From positions 124,001 through 188,000 of the forward strand of contig CBDCZI010000020.1 in the NCBI GenBank assembly GCA_965224495.1: 64,000 nt of DNA, in the 5' to 3' direction. This DNA is from CBDCZI01 sp965224495. GTDB taxonomy: Bacteria; Bacteroidota; Bacteroidia; Cytophagales; JAAEPT01. Shown here one piece after another: positions 48,308 through 56,300 of this stretch. The position numbers were made by a program, and so were the translations under genes. A model generated the notes under the pieces. It made no database searches. It had not been told where the DNA came from and saw nothing but the letters and a program-made list of their open reading frames with translations. Numbering within the stretch: position 1 is the first letter of the stretch; each line of letters opens with the position of its first letter.

Positions 48308-49843
48308 TTATATTTTAAAATCTATTCCTTGTGCCAACGGTAATTCGTCGCCATAATTAATTGTATTTGTCTGACGACGCATATACGCACGCCAAGCATC
48401 CGAACCACTTTCTCTTCCTCCTCCTGTGTCTTTTTCTCCTCCAAATGCTCCTCCAATTTCTGCTCCCGATGTACCAATATTTACATTGGCAATACCACAA
48501 TCAGAACCTAAGGCAGATAAGAATTTCTCTGTTTCTTTGATATTTTCACTAAATATAGCCGAAGACAAGCCTTGTTTGACGTCATTTTGAATGGCTATAG
48601 CATTTTCTATTGCTCCCGAATATTCTATCAAATACAAAATAGGTGCAAAGGTTTCTTTCTGAACAATCGCAAATGAATTTTTCACCAAGGCAACTGTAGG
48701 TTCTACATAATGTCCGTTTTCATAAACTCCTTTTGTCAACTCATTGCCTCCAATCAATAATTCACCTCCTTGTTCCTTGATCGATTTTATTGCTTGTAAA
48801 TAATGAGAAACGGCTTGTTCATCAATCAGAGGACCTACCAACGTGGTTTTTTCTAAGGGGTTTCCGACAGGTAACTTTGCATACGCCGTAACGAGACGTT
48901 CTTTGACTTCTTTGACCATCGAGGTGTGTACAATGAGCCTTCTGGTCGAAGTGCAACGTTGCCCACACGTACCGACAGCACCAAAAACTACGGCCGTCAT
49001 TGCCAAATCTAAGTCGGCGTGTGAGGTAATAATTAATGCGTTATTTCCTCCTAATTCCAAAATCGAACGTCCCAAACGAGAAGCGACTACTCCTGCCACA
49101 GATTGCCCCATGGGTGTACTTCCTGTCGCCGAAACCAAAGGTATGCGTCGGTCTTCTGCTATTTTTTTACCGATAGAGGCATTGCCTATAACCAAACTTA
49201 ATATGGCTTGAGGGTAACCGTTTTTGGCTAAAACTTCGCCTGCTATTTTTTGACAAGCGATGGCTGTCAAAGGTGTTTTTTCCGATGGTTTCCAAATGCA
49301 AACATCACCACAAGCTAATGCTAACATTGCATTCCACGCCCAAACAGCAACGGGGAAATTAAATGAGCTAATAATCCCAACATTACCCATAGGATGCCAT
49401 TGTTCGTACATTCGGTGGTCTTCTCGTTCGGAGTGCATAGTTAGTCCATACAGCTGGCGAGAAAGCCCGACAGCGAAATCACAGATATCAATCATTTCTT
49501 GTACTTCACCCAAACCTTCTTGGTATATTTTGCCCATTTCAAGGGTTACCAATGCTCCTAATTCGTCTTTTTTCTCACGTAAAGCCAACCCTATTTGTCG
49601 CACCAACTCCCCTCGTTTTGGTGCAGGTACTTTTCGCCAAATGGCAAAAGCTTTTTCTGCCTCCGTCATTACAGTTTCGTACTGTTTGTCGGTTGCTAAG
49701 TGAACTGATGCTAATTTCTGTTCATCTATGGGCGAAAAAACGTCCATCTCTACACCGTCTCCAACGATGGCTTCTCGCCCGATAAAGGCTCCGTTGTTTA
49801 CTGTTTTTAAATCAAATGCTTTTAATATTTCTCGTGCTTCCAT
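48308..49843 (-). CDS. ALDH7-type (antiquitin-like) aldehyde dehydrogenase
   Basis: This 511-residue NAD-dependent aldehyde dehydrogenase starts at ATG 49843 (MEAREILKAFDLK). An upstream TTG/ATG in the same frame would add residues inside the intergenic zone. FNFPVAVWAWNAMLALACGD and WKPSEKTPL form the cofactor site, LELGGNNA carries the general base Glu, and GTCGQRCTSTRRL the catalytic Cys. The C-terminus NIGTSGAEIGGAFGGEK, then RESGSDAWRAYMRRQTNTINYG, is diagnostic of ALDH7. That family oxidises alpha-aminoadipic semialdehyde in lysine breakdown, or betaine aldehyde. It is divergent from the MarR operon with element D between them. Confidence 0.9.
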   Translation of the reverse strand: MEAREILKAFDLKTVNNGAFIGREAIVGDGVEMDVFSPIDEQKLASVHLATDKQYETVMTEAEKAFAIWRKVPAPKRGELVRQIGLALREKKDELGALVTLEMGKIYQEGLGEVQEMIDICDFAVGLSRQLYGLTMHSEREDHRMYEQWHPMGNVGIISSFNFPVAVWAWNAMLALACGDVCIWKPSEKTPLTAIACQKIAGEVLAKNGYPQAILSLVIGNASIGKKIAEDRRIPLVSATGSTPMGQSVAGVVASRLGRSILELGGNNALIITSHADLDLAMTAVVFGAVGTCGQRCTSTRRLIVHTSMVKEVKERLVTAYAKLPVGNPLEKTTLVGPLIDEQAVSHYLQAIKSIKEQGGELLIGGNELTKGVYENGHYVEPTVALVKNSFAIVQKETFAPILYLIEYSGAIENAIAIQNDVKQGLSSAIFSENIKETEKFLSALGSDCGIANVNIGTSGAEIGGAFGGEKDTGGGRESGSDAWRAYMRRQTNTINYGDELPLAQGIDFKI

Positions 49844-50038
49844 AAAAATTAGTACGTTGGTTCTCTTTGTTTGACTCATTCAAAAATCACTTTTTGAATG
49901 AGTTTATTAAAGCTACAAAAAATAACCGAAAGGCGGTCTTTTCCTCTCGCCATTTGTCTAGTGTGTGTTTGTATTTTATGTTTACCAAACACACAGACGT
50001 CAGAAAATCTGCCAGTTGTCTCTTTTCGGTCGTTTCAC

Positions 50039-50265
50039 AACGGCATAGGGATAGAGACGGCATCCTTTTGTCAAAAGTAGGTAACTGTTCTATCCCTTTA
50101 CAAATCCTCTTTATAAAGAAAATCGGAAAGACAAACTGTTAGAGACAAAAGATATAGTCGAAAGCCCGACCCGCCCTGAGTTTTTATCGACTATCTATTT
50201 ATCTATCGGTGTTTTTGCTATGAAATACTCAAAATCAGTTCGGTAATAAGGGGATGCTCCAAGAA
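50039..50265 (+). ncRNA. Structured RNA element, copy D (Flavo-1-like family)
   Basis: Module 1 starts AACGGCATAGGGATAGAG, then CATCCTTTTGT (ending at 50071), which pairs with ACAAAAGATA (50144-50153) with one bulged C. ATAGTCG (50154-50160) pairs with CGACTAT about 35 nt later, enclosing AAAGCCCGACCCGCCC. Module 2 is reduced to AAGGGGATGCTCCAAG (50248-50263) and lacks the strong outer hairpin and U-run seen in A and B. It lies between the divergent ALDH and MarR genes. Its AAAAGATATAG...AAAGCCCGACC text is the form I remember most clearly from other flavobacterial genomes. Confidence 0.65.
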
Positions 50266-50304
50266 ATTTTTAAATAATAAGCAATGATTTTTTGTCAATA
50301 TTAC

Positions 50305-50316
50305 TATGCACGCATA
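50305..50316. promoter_or_regulatory. Candidate MarR operator, TATGCACGCATA
   Basis: This 12-bp near-perfect palindrome (one mismatch) lies 33 bp before the likely GTG start of the MarR gene, in the position expected for an autoregulatory operator. A second palindrome, TACGTACGTA, follows at about 50332-50341. Confidence 0.4.
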
Positions 50317-50348
50317 ACAATTTTTGGTTAGCTACGTACGTACTTTTA

Positions 50349-50783
50349 GTGATAGACCAATTTACAACAGGACATAAGCTAAAAGTAGCGTGGCATTCGA
50401 TTTCGAGAATGTACAATAGTTATGCCTCACCCGTAGGTGTCTCGGTGCCGATGGCGTATGTTTTGCTGTTATTGAGCAGTCAAAAAGGCACTTTATCGAC
50501 TCAAATCGCCCCTTTGTTGGGTATGGAGGTCGGGAGTTTGTCTCGGTTGTTGCGTTCGATGGAAGACCAAAAATTGATTGAACGCAAGTCTGACCAAAAA
50601 GATAAACGACAAGTGTCGGTCTATCTGACAAATAAAGGAATGGAAAAAAGAAAAAATGCGAGGAAAATAGTGAAGGTTTTTAACGATTTGGTGCAAAAAG
50701 ATATTGAACCAAAACAAATGGAAACTTTCCTGACTGTACTTGATAAAATAGTGGAATTAGCTGAAAACAATCATTATGAATAA
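50349..50783 (+). CDS. MarR family transcriptional regulator of the beta-oxidation operon
   Basis: This protein of about 144 residues has a winged helix: GTLSTQIAPLLGMEVGSLSRLLRSMEDQKLIERK is the recognition region (about 60-95) and DKRQVSVYLTNKGMEKR is the wing. The start is uncertain. No in-frame ATG precedes the domain, and GTG 50349 gives the N-terminal length usual for flavobacterial relatives. The TTG at 50292 is inside the operator region. The gene overlaps the start of the FadB-like gene by 8 bp. By family and position it probably represses its own operon and responds to a fatty acyl-CoA; this is inference. Confidence 0.82.
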   Translation: MIDQFTTGHKLKVAWHSISRMYNSYASPVGVSVPMAYVLLLLSSQKGTLSTQIAPLLGMEVGSLSRLLRSMEDQKLIERKSDQKDKRQVSVYLTNKGMEKRKNARKIVKVFNDLVQKDIEPKQMETFLTVLDKIVELAENNHYE

Positions 50784-53178
50784 ATCAATCAAAAAAGTAG
50801 CCGTTTTAGGTTCGGGAGTGATGGGCTCACGTATTGCTTGTCATTTTTCAAATATTGGGGTAGAGGTGCTTTTACTCGATATTGTACCGAAAGAACCGAA
50901 TGAAAAAGAGTCCGCTAAAGGGCTGACTATCGACCATCCGATGGTGCGTAATCGTATCGTAAATGATGCGTTGCGGTTTGCACTGAAATCGAATCCTTCA
51001 CCGATTTATAATAAGGCGTTTGCTAACCGTATTGCGACAGGAAATTTCACTGATGATATGGCGAAAATTGCTGAGGTGGATTGGATTATCGAGGTGGTGG
51101 TTGAAAATTTGGCGATTAAAAAAATAGTTTTTGACCAAGTGGAAGAGTTCCGAACGGAGGGTACGTTGGTGACTTCGAATACTTCGGGTATTCCTATTCA
51201 TTTTATGGCTGAGGGAAGAAGTGATGATTTTGTGAAACATTTTTGTGGGACACATTTTTTTAATCCTCCAAGGTATTTGAAGTTATTGGAGATTATTCCT
51301 GGTCCGAAAACCTCGCCCGATGTGATTGATTTCTTTATGTCCTACGGAGAGAAATTTTTAGGTAAAAAGACGGTGCTTTGTAAAGATACGCCTGCTTTTA
51401 TTGCCAATCGTGTGGGGATATTTGGTATTATGGACACGTTGCGAGTAACCAAAAAATTGGATTTGACGGTCGAAGAGGTGGATAAATTGACTGGTCCTGT
51501 GGCTGGTCGTCCAAAATCTGCAACGTTTAGAACGATGGATGTGGTGGGTAATGATACGCTGATAAAGGTGGCAAATGGTCTCCATCAGGGTTTACCAAAA
51601 GATGAACAACACGATGTGTTTGCTTTGCCTGAGTTGTTGCAAACGATGGAGAAAAACAATTGGTTGGGTTCTAAAACGGGTAGTGGTTTTTACAAAAAGG
51701 TGAAAGATGAAAGTGGGAAATCGAAGATTTTAGCACTGGATTTGAACACGTATGAATACCGTGACCAAGTGAAAGCGAAGTTTGCGACATTGGGCTTAAC
51801 GAAAACAATAGAAAAGTTAAAAGACCGTTACAAGGTGTTATTGGCAGGAAAGGATAAGGCGGGAGATTTTTACCGTGAGACTTACCTCAACTTGTTTGCT
51901 TATGTATCCAATAGAATACCTGAAATATCGGATGAATTGTACCGAATAGATGATGCGATGCGTGCAGGATTTGCTTGGGATATGGGTCCTTATGAGATTT
52001 GGGATGCTGTTGGGCTGGACAACGCCAAACAGATGATGGATAAAATGGGCATCAAAACAGCGCCGTGGGTCGATGAAATGTTGGCTTCGGGAGCAACAAG
52101 TTTTTATAAAGTGACCGATGGTGTGCGTCAATATTACGATATACCGAGTAAGTCGTACAAAGCAATCCCTGGTTTAGGAGATTTTATTTTGTTAGATAAT
52201 TTGCGTGAAACAAAGGTGGTTTGGTCTAATGCGGGAGCTTCTATTTTTGACATTGGAGACGGTGTATTAAACCTTGAGTTTCATTCGAAAATGAATACAA
52301 TGGGTGGCGAAGTGGTGCAGGCTATCAACCACGCAATAAATTTGGCAGAGAAAGAATACGCTGGTTTGGTTATCGCCAATGAGGGTGCTAATTTCTCGGC
52401 GGGTGCTAATTTAGCTATGCTTTTGATGTTTGCTATCGAACAGGAATACGACGAAATCAATATGATGATTGCTCAGTTTCAGAAAACGATGATGCGTGTG
52501 CGTTATTCTTCGATTCCTGTGGTTGTTGCTCCGCACGCTATGGCTTTGGGTGGTGGTTGCGAAATCACTTTACACGCTGATAGAGTGCAGGCTACTGCCG
52601 AATTATATACTGGTTTGGTAGAGTTTGGTGTGGGATTAATTCCTGCGGGTGGAGGAACGAAAGAACTGGTTTTACGAGTAACTGACCGTATGGAAAGTGA
52701 TGATATTATTATCAATTCGTATAAAAATGCGTTCTTAAATATTGGTATGGCAAAAGTTTCGACTTCAGCACACGAGGCATTTGATTTGAATATTCTTCGT
52801 CCTGGTGATGGGATTTCTATTAATAAAGACAGACAAATCGCTGATGCCAAACGCCAAGTGCTAACGATGGTCGAACAGGGATACACACAACCTGCTCAAC
52901 GAAAAGATATTAAAGTTTTTGGGAAACAAATATTAGGGCTTTTTCAAGCGGGAGCAAATAGTATGGAAGCGGGTGGATATATTTCGGCTCACGATAAATT
53001 GATTTCGGAGAAATTGGGTTACGTGATGGCTGGAGGAAATCTGAGTGCTCCAACATTGGTTTCTGAACAGTATTTATTGGATTTGGAACGAGAAGCTTTC
53101 TTGTCACTTACTGGCGAGAAAAAGACATTGGAACGAATCCAAAGTATTATTACAAGAGGTAAACCTTTAAGGAATTAA
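50776..53178 (+). CDS. fadB: 3-hydroxyacyl-CoA dehydrogenase / enoyl-CoA hydratase fusion
   Basis: This 800-residue enzyme has the NAD-binding Rossmann fold first (AVLGSGVMGSRIACHF, about 9-24), with HFCGTHFFNPPRYLKLLEIIPG holding the catalytic His. A second dehydrogenase domain follows (about 190-450), and an enoyl-CoA hydratase/isomerase domain (about 470-720) shows ANEGANFSAGANLAMLL and HAMALGGGCEITLHAD. The order is the reverse of E. coli FadB, which has the hydratase first. It does the hydration and NAD-linked oxidation steps of fatty acid beta-oxidation. It starts within the MarR gene. A CCAC-UUCG-GUGG hairpin at 53215-53226 separates it from fadA. Confidence 0.92.
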   Translation: MNKSIKKVAVLGSGVMGSRIACHFSNIGVEVLLLDIVPKEPNEKESAKGLTIDHPMVRNRIVNDALRFALKSNPSPIYNKAFANRIATGNFTDDMAKIAEVDWIIEVVVENLAIKKIVFDQVEEFRTEGTLVTSNTSGIPIHFMAEGRSDDFVKHFCGTHFFNPPRYLKLLEIIPGPKTSPDVIDFFMSYGEKFLGKKTVLCKDTPAFIANRVGIFGIMDTLRVTKKLDLTVEEVDKLTGPVAGRPKSATFRTMDVVGNDTLIKVANGLHQGLPKDEQHDVFALPELLQTMEKNNWLGSKTGSGFYKKVKDESGKSKILALDLNTYEYRDQVKAKFATLGLTKTIEKLKDRYKVLLAGKDKAGDFYRETYLNLFAYVSNRIPEISDELYRIDDAMRAGFAWDMGPYEIWDAVGLDNAKQMMDKMGIKTAPWVDEMLASGATSFYKVTDGVRQYYDIPSKSYKAIPGLGDFILLDNLRETKVVWSNAGASIFDIGDGVLNLEFHSKMNTMGGEVVQAINHAINLAEKEYAGLVIANEGANFSAGANLAMLLMFAIEQEYDEINMMIAQFQKTMMRVRYSSIPVVVAPHAMALGGGCEITLHADRVQATAELYTGLVEFGVGLIPAGGGTKELVLRVTDRMESDDIIINSYKNAFLNIGMAKVSTSAHEAFDLNILRPGDGISINKDRQIADAKRQVLTMVEQGYTQPAQRKDIKVFGKQILGLFQAGANSMEAGGYISAHDKLISEKLGYVMAGGNLSAPTLVSEQYLLDLEREAFLSLTGEKKTLERIQSIITRGKPLRN

Positions 53179-53242
53179 TTTCTTAGTAAGTACTAAATAA
53201 TACAAATTAATCACCCACTTCGGTGGACTAAAAAAACTTAAA

Positions 53243-54421
53243 ATGGAAACTTACATAGTAGCAGGATATAGGTCAGCAGTCGGTAAAGCCCCACGTGGTG
53301 TGTTCAGGTTTACACGACCCGACGAATTGGCAGCGGGTGTTATCAAGTATTTGATGAAAAACGTACCGAATGTCAAGAATGAAGAAATTGACGATGTAAT
53401 TGTCGGAAATGCCACACCTGAAGCCGAACAAGGTTTAAATATCGGTCGAATGATTTCGTTGATGGGCTTGGATACAGTCAAAGTACCTGGAATGACTGTC
53501 AACCGTTATTGTTCGTCTGGCTTGGAAACAATTGCTTTGGCATCGGCAAAAATAAAATCAGGAATGGCTGATTGTATTATTGCAGGTGGTGTAGAAATGA
53601 TGAGCCCCATCCCTTTTGGTGGATGGAAAGTGTCACCAAATGTAGATTTAGCGAAATCTAACGGAGATTATTATTGGGGAATGGGATTGACTGCCGAAGC
53701 GGTGGCAAATGAATTTAACATTAGCCGAGAAGACCAAGATGAGTTTTCTTACCATTCGCATATGAAAGCGTTAAAAGCATTAGAAAACGGCACTTTTAAT
53801 GACGACATTGCTCCTTTTGAAGTAGAAGAAATCTTTTTAGACAAAAAGGAAAAACGTCAGACAAAAACCTACACCGTAGCAACTGACGAAGGACCAAGAA
53901 AAGGAACAAGTATCGAAGCATTGAAAAAATTACGTCCTGTATTTCACGCCAAAGGTTCGGTGACAGCAGGGAATAGTTCACAAACCTCTGATGGTGCTTC
54001 GTTTGTAATGGTAGTTTCTGAAAAATTTATGAAAGAACATAATTTAAAACCTATTGCGAAGTTATTGAGTTATGCCGTTGCTGGTTTAGAACCAAAAATA
54101 ATGGGAATGGGACCTGTTTATGCTGTCCCGAAAGCATTAAAACAAGCAGGGTTAACTTTAGACCAAATAGATTTGATTGAATTAAACGAAGCATTTGCCT
54201 CTCAATCATTAGCCGTAATTAGAGAATTAGGATTGAATAAAGATATTGTAAATGTCAACGGAGGAGCGATTGCTTTAGGGCATCCACTAGGTTGTACAGG
54301 AGCAAAATTATCTGTTCAATTGTTTAATGAAATGCGAAGACGAGGTAACAAGTACGGTATGGTAACGATGTGCGTAGGTACAGGACAAGGTGCTGCGGGA
54401 ATATTTGAATTGTTGAATTAA
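53243..54421 (+). CDS. fadA: Acetyl-CoA acyltransferase (thiolase)
   Basis: This 392-residue thiolase does the last step of beta-oxidation, cleaving 3-ketoacyl-CoA with CoA. The nucleophile is C90 in [15 protein letters not shown]. The active-site His is H347 in [10 protein letters not shown], and the second Cys is C377 in [29 protein letters not shown] is the conserved Asn loop. It is cytosolic. It follows the fadB-like gene by 65 bp, and the multi-enzyme complex partner is thus encoded next to it. The opposite, biosynthetic direction is less likely given its neighbours. Confidence 0.94.
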   Translation: METYIVAGYRSAVGKAPRGVFRFTRPDELAAGVIKYLMKNVPNVKNEEIDDVIVGNATPEAEQGLNIGRMISLMGLDTVKVPGMTVNRYCSSGLETIALASAKIKSGMADCIIAGGVEMMSPIPFGGWKVSPNVDLAKSNGDYYWGMGLTAEAVANEFNISREDQDEFSYHSHMKALKALENGTFNDDIAPFEVEEIFLDKKEKRQTKTYTVATDEGPRKGTSIEALKKLRPVFHAKGSVTAGNSSQTSDGASFVMVVSEKFMKEHNLKPIAKLLSYAVAGLEPKIMGMGPVYAVPKALKQAGLTLDQIDLIELNEAFASQSLAVIRELGLNKDIVNVNGGAIALGHPLGCTGAKLSVQLFNEMRRRGNKYGMVTMCVGTGQGAAGIFELLN

Positions 54422-54483
54422 ACCTCACCTTTTCTAAAACAGGAAAGACATAGAAATAACATTTAACCATTAACAGCAATAAG

Positions 54484-56259
54484 ATGAGCGATACAAAAAA
54501 AATAAAAGGCGGGCAATTTTTAGTGGCAGATACGGCTAGTATTTACACACCCGAACAGTTTAACGAAGAACAAAAAATGATGGCACAATCTTGCCAAGAT
54601 TTTTTAGATACAGAAGTGCTTGATAAATTGGACCGAATAGATAGTATGGAGGAAGGATTGATGCCTTCTTTACTCGATAAAGCTGGTCAAATGGGGCTTT
54701 TATCTATTTCGTTACCCGAAAAATACGGAGGTTTTGGAGGTGATTTTAACACCTCAATTTTAACTGTCGAAGTGTTAGGGGGAGGACATTCTTTTGCCGT
54801 AGCATTGGCCGCACATACAGGAATTGGGACGTTGCCAATTTTGTATTTTGGAACAGAAAAACAAAAAGAACATTACTTACCAAAATTAGCCTCTGGCGAA
54901 TGGAAAGCGAGCTATTGCCTGACCGAACCTGGTTCGGGTTCAGATGCTTTATCAGCTAAAACAAAAGCTGAGTTAACTCCTGACGGAAAGCATTACATTT
55001 TAAACGGGCAAAAAATGTGGATTACCAACGCAGGATTTGCAGATGTGTTTATTGTTTTTGCTCAGATAGATGGAGATAAGTTCACAGGATTTATCGTCGA
55101 TAAAGGAGCTGAAGGACTAAGTTTAGGAAACGAAGAGCATAAGATGGGAATTAAAGGCTCATCTACTCGCCAAGTATTTTTTCAAGACTGTAAAATTCCT
55201 GCCAAAAACTTATTAGGAGAAATAGGAAAAGGACATTTAATTGCCTTTAATATCTTAAATATTGGGCGAATTAAACTAGCTGCTGCCGCTTTAGGAGCAA
55301 GTAAGGCGGTACTTCGTCAAGCAATTTCTTATGCCAACGAAAGAATACAATTTAACTTACCAATTTCTAAATTTGGTGCAATTCAATACAAATTAGCACA
55401 ACAAGCTATCGAGATTTTCGCTACCGAATCGGCAATGTACCGAGCAAGTAACGATATCAACTCAATGGAAAAGGAATTACAAGCTGGGGGAATGCCTTAT
55501 GAAGAGGCTATCCAAGAGGCTGCCAAAGAGTTTGCTATCGAATGTGCTTTATTGAAAGTAAGTGGCTCAGAAACTTTAGATTATGTTGTCGATGAGGGTG
55601 TTCAGATTTTAGGTGGTTATGGTTTTTCGGCAGATTATCCGATGGATAGGTCTTACCGAGATTCACGAATCAATCGTATATTTGAGGGTACAAACGAGAT
55701 TAATCGTTTATTGATTATCGATATGTTCTTTAAGAAAGCAATGAAAGGCGAATTGGATTTGATGGGGCCTGCAATGAAAATCCAACAAGAATTGATGTCT
55801 ATTCCTGATTTTGGGAGTGCCGAAGCAACGCTGTTTAGCGAAGAAGAAAAAGCAATCAAAAATATCAAAAAAGCGACGTTAATGGTTGCTGGTGCTGCCG
55901 CTCAAAAGTTTATGCAAAAGCTGTCTCACGAGCAAGAGATTATTATGAATGCCTCGGATATGATTATTCAATTGTACCAAGCCGAATCTGCTTTATTACG
56001 AACCAAACAGATGGTAAAAAGTAAAGGTGAAAAAGAAGCTGAAGCTTACATTGCAATGACAAAAACGTACATTTATGATGTAATGGACAAGGTCAATAAA
56101 TATGGTAAAGATGCTATCAATTCATTTGCAACAGGTGATGAGCAACGAATGATGTTGTTAGGTTTAAAACGATTTACGAAAATTGCAGCTTTCAATACTA
56201 AAGATGCTAGACGATTAATCGCAAGTAAAATGGTTGACGCAAACAAATACGTTTACTAA
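54484..56259 (+). CDS. Acyl-CoA dehydrogenase, long form
   Basis: This 591-residue FAD enzyme catalyses the first, desaturating step of beta-oxidation. The N-terminal helical domain (about 20-150) is followed by YCLTEPGSGSDALSAKTKA and MWITNAGFADVFIVFAQ (FAD and substrate strands). The catalytic Glu lies in RIFEGTNEINRLLI. A C-terminal extension (about 425-591) of helices follows, as in VLCAD/ACAD9-type enzymes, which suggests long-chain substrates. The electron acceptor ETF is not encoded here. It is the last gene of the MarR operon and ends at a terminator. Confidence 0.92.
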   Translation: MSDTKKIKGGQFLVADTASIYTPEQFNEEQKMMAQSCQDFLDTEVLDKLDRIDSMEEGLMPSLLDKAGQMGLLSISLPEKYGGFGGDFNTSILTVEVLGGGHSFAVALAAHTGIGTLPILYFGTEKQKEHYLPKLASGEWKASYCLTEPGSGSDALSAKTKAELTPDGKHYILNGQKMWITNAGFADVFIVFAQIDGDKFTGFIVDKGAEGLSLGNEEHKMGIKGSSTRQVFFQDCKIPAKNLLGEIGKGHLIAFNILNIGRIKLAAAALGASKAVLRQAISYANERIQFNLPISKFGAIQYKLAQQAIEIFATESAMYRASNDINSMEKELQAGGMPYEEAIQEAAKEFAIECALLKVSGSETLDYVVDEGVQILGGYGFSADYPMDRSYRDSRINRIFEGTNEINRLLIIDMFFKKAMKGELDLMGPAMKIQQELMSIPDFGSAEATLFSEEEKAIKNIKKATLMVAGAAAQKFMQKLSHEQEIIMNASDMIIQLYQAESALLRTKQMVKSKGEKEAEAYIAMTKTYIYDVMDKVNKYGKDAINSFATGDEQRMMLLGLKRFTKIAAFNTKDARRLIASKMVDANKYVY

Positions 56260-56268
56260 TCAAATGTA

Positions 56269-56300
56269 AAGGGTCGTTCTTGTAGCGACCCTTTTTTTTT
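56269..56300 (+). terminator. Rho-independent terminator of the beta-oxidation operon
   Basis: AAGGGTCG (56269-56276) pairs with CGACCCTT (56286-56293), and eight or more T follow. The T-run touches the stop codon of the convergent SpoIIE gene. Confidence 0.85.

Noticed and set aside
21171..50265. Alternative reading of elements B, C and D as 5' leaders of the minus-strand genes next to them
   Set aside because: The U-runs after the module 2 hairpins in A and B favour the plus strand. It is not excluded for D, where no U-run is seen.
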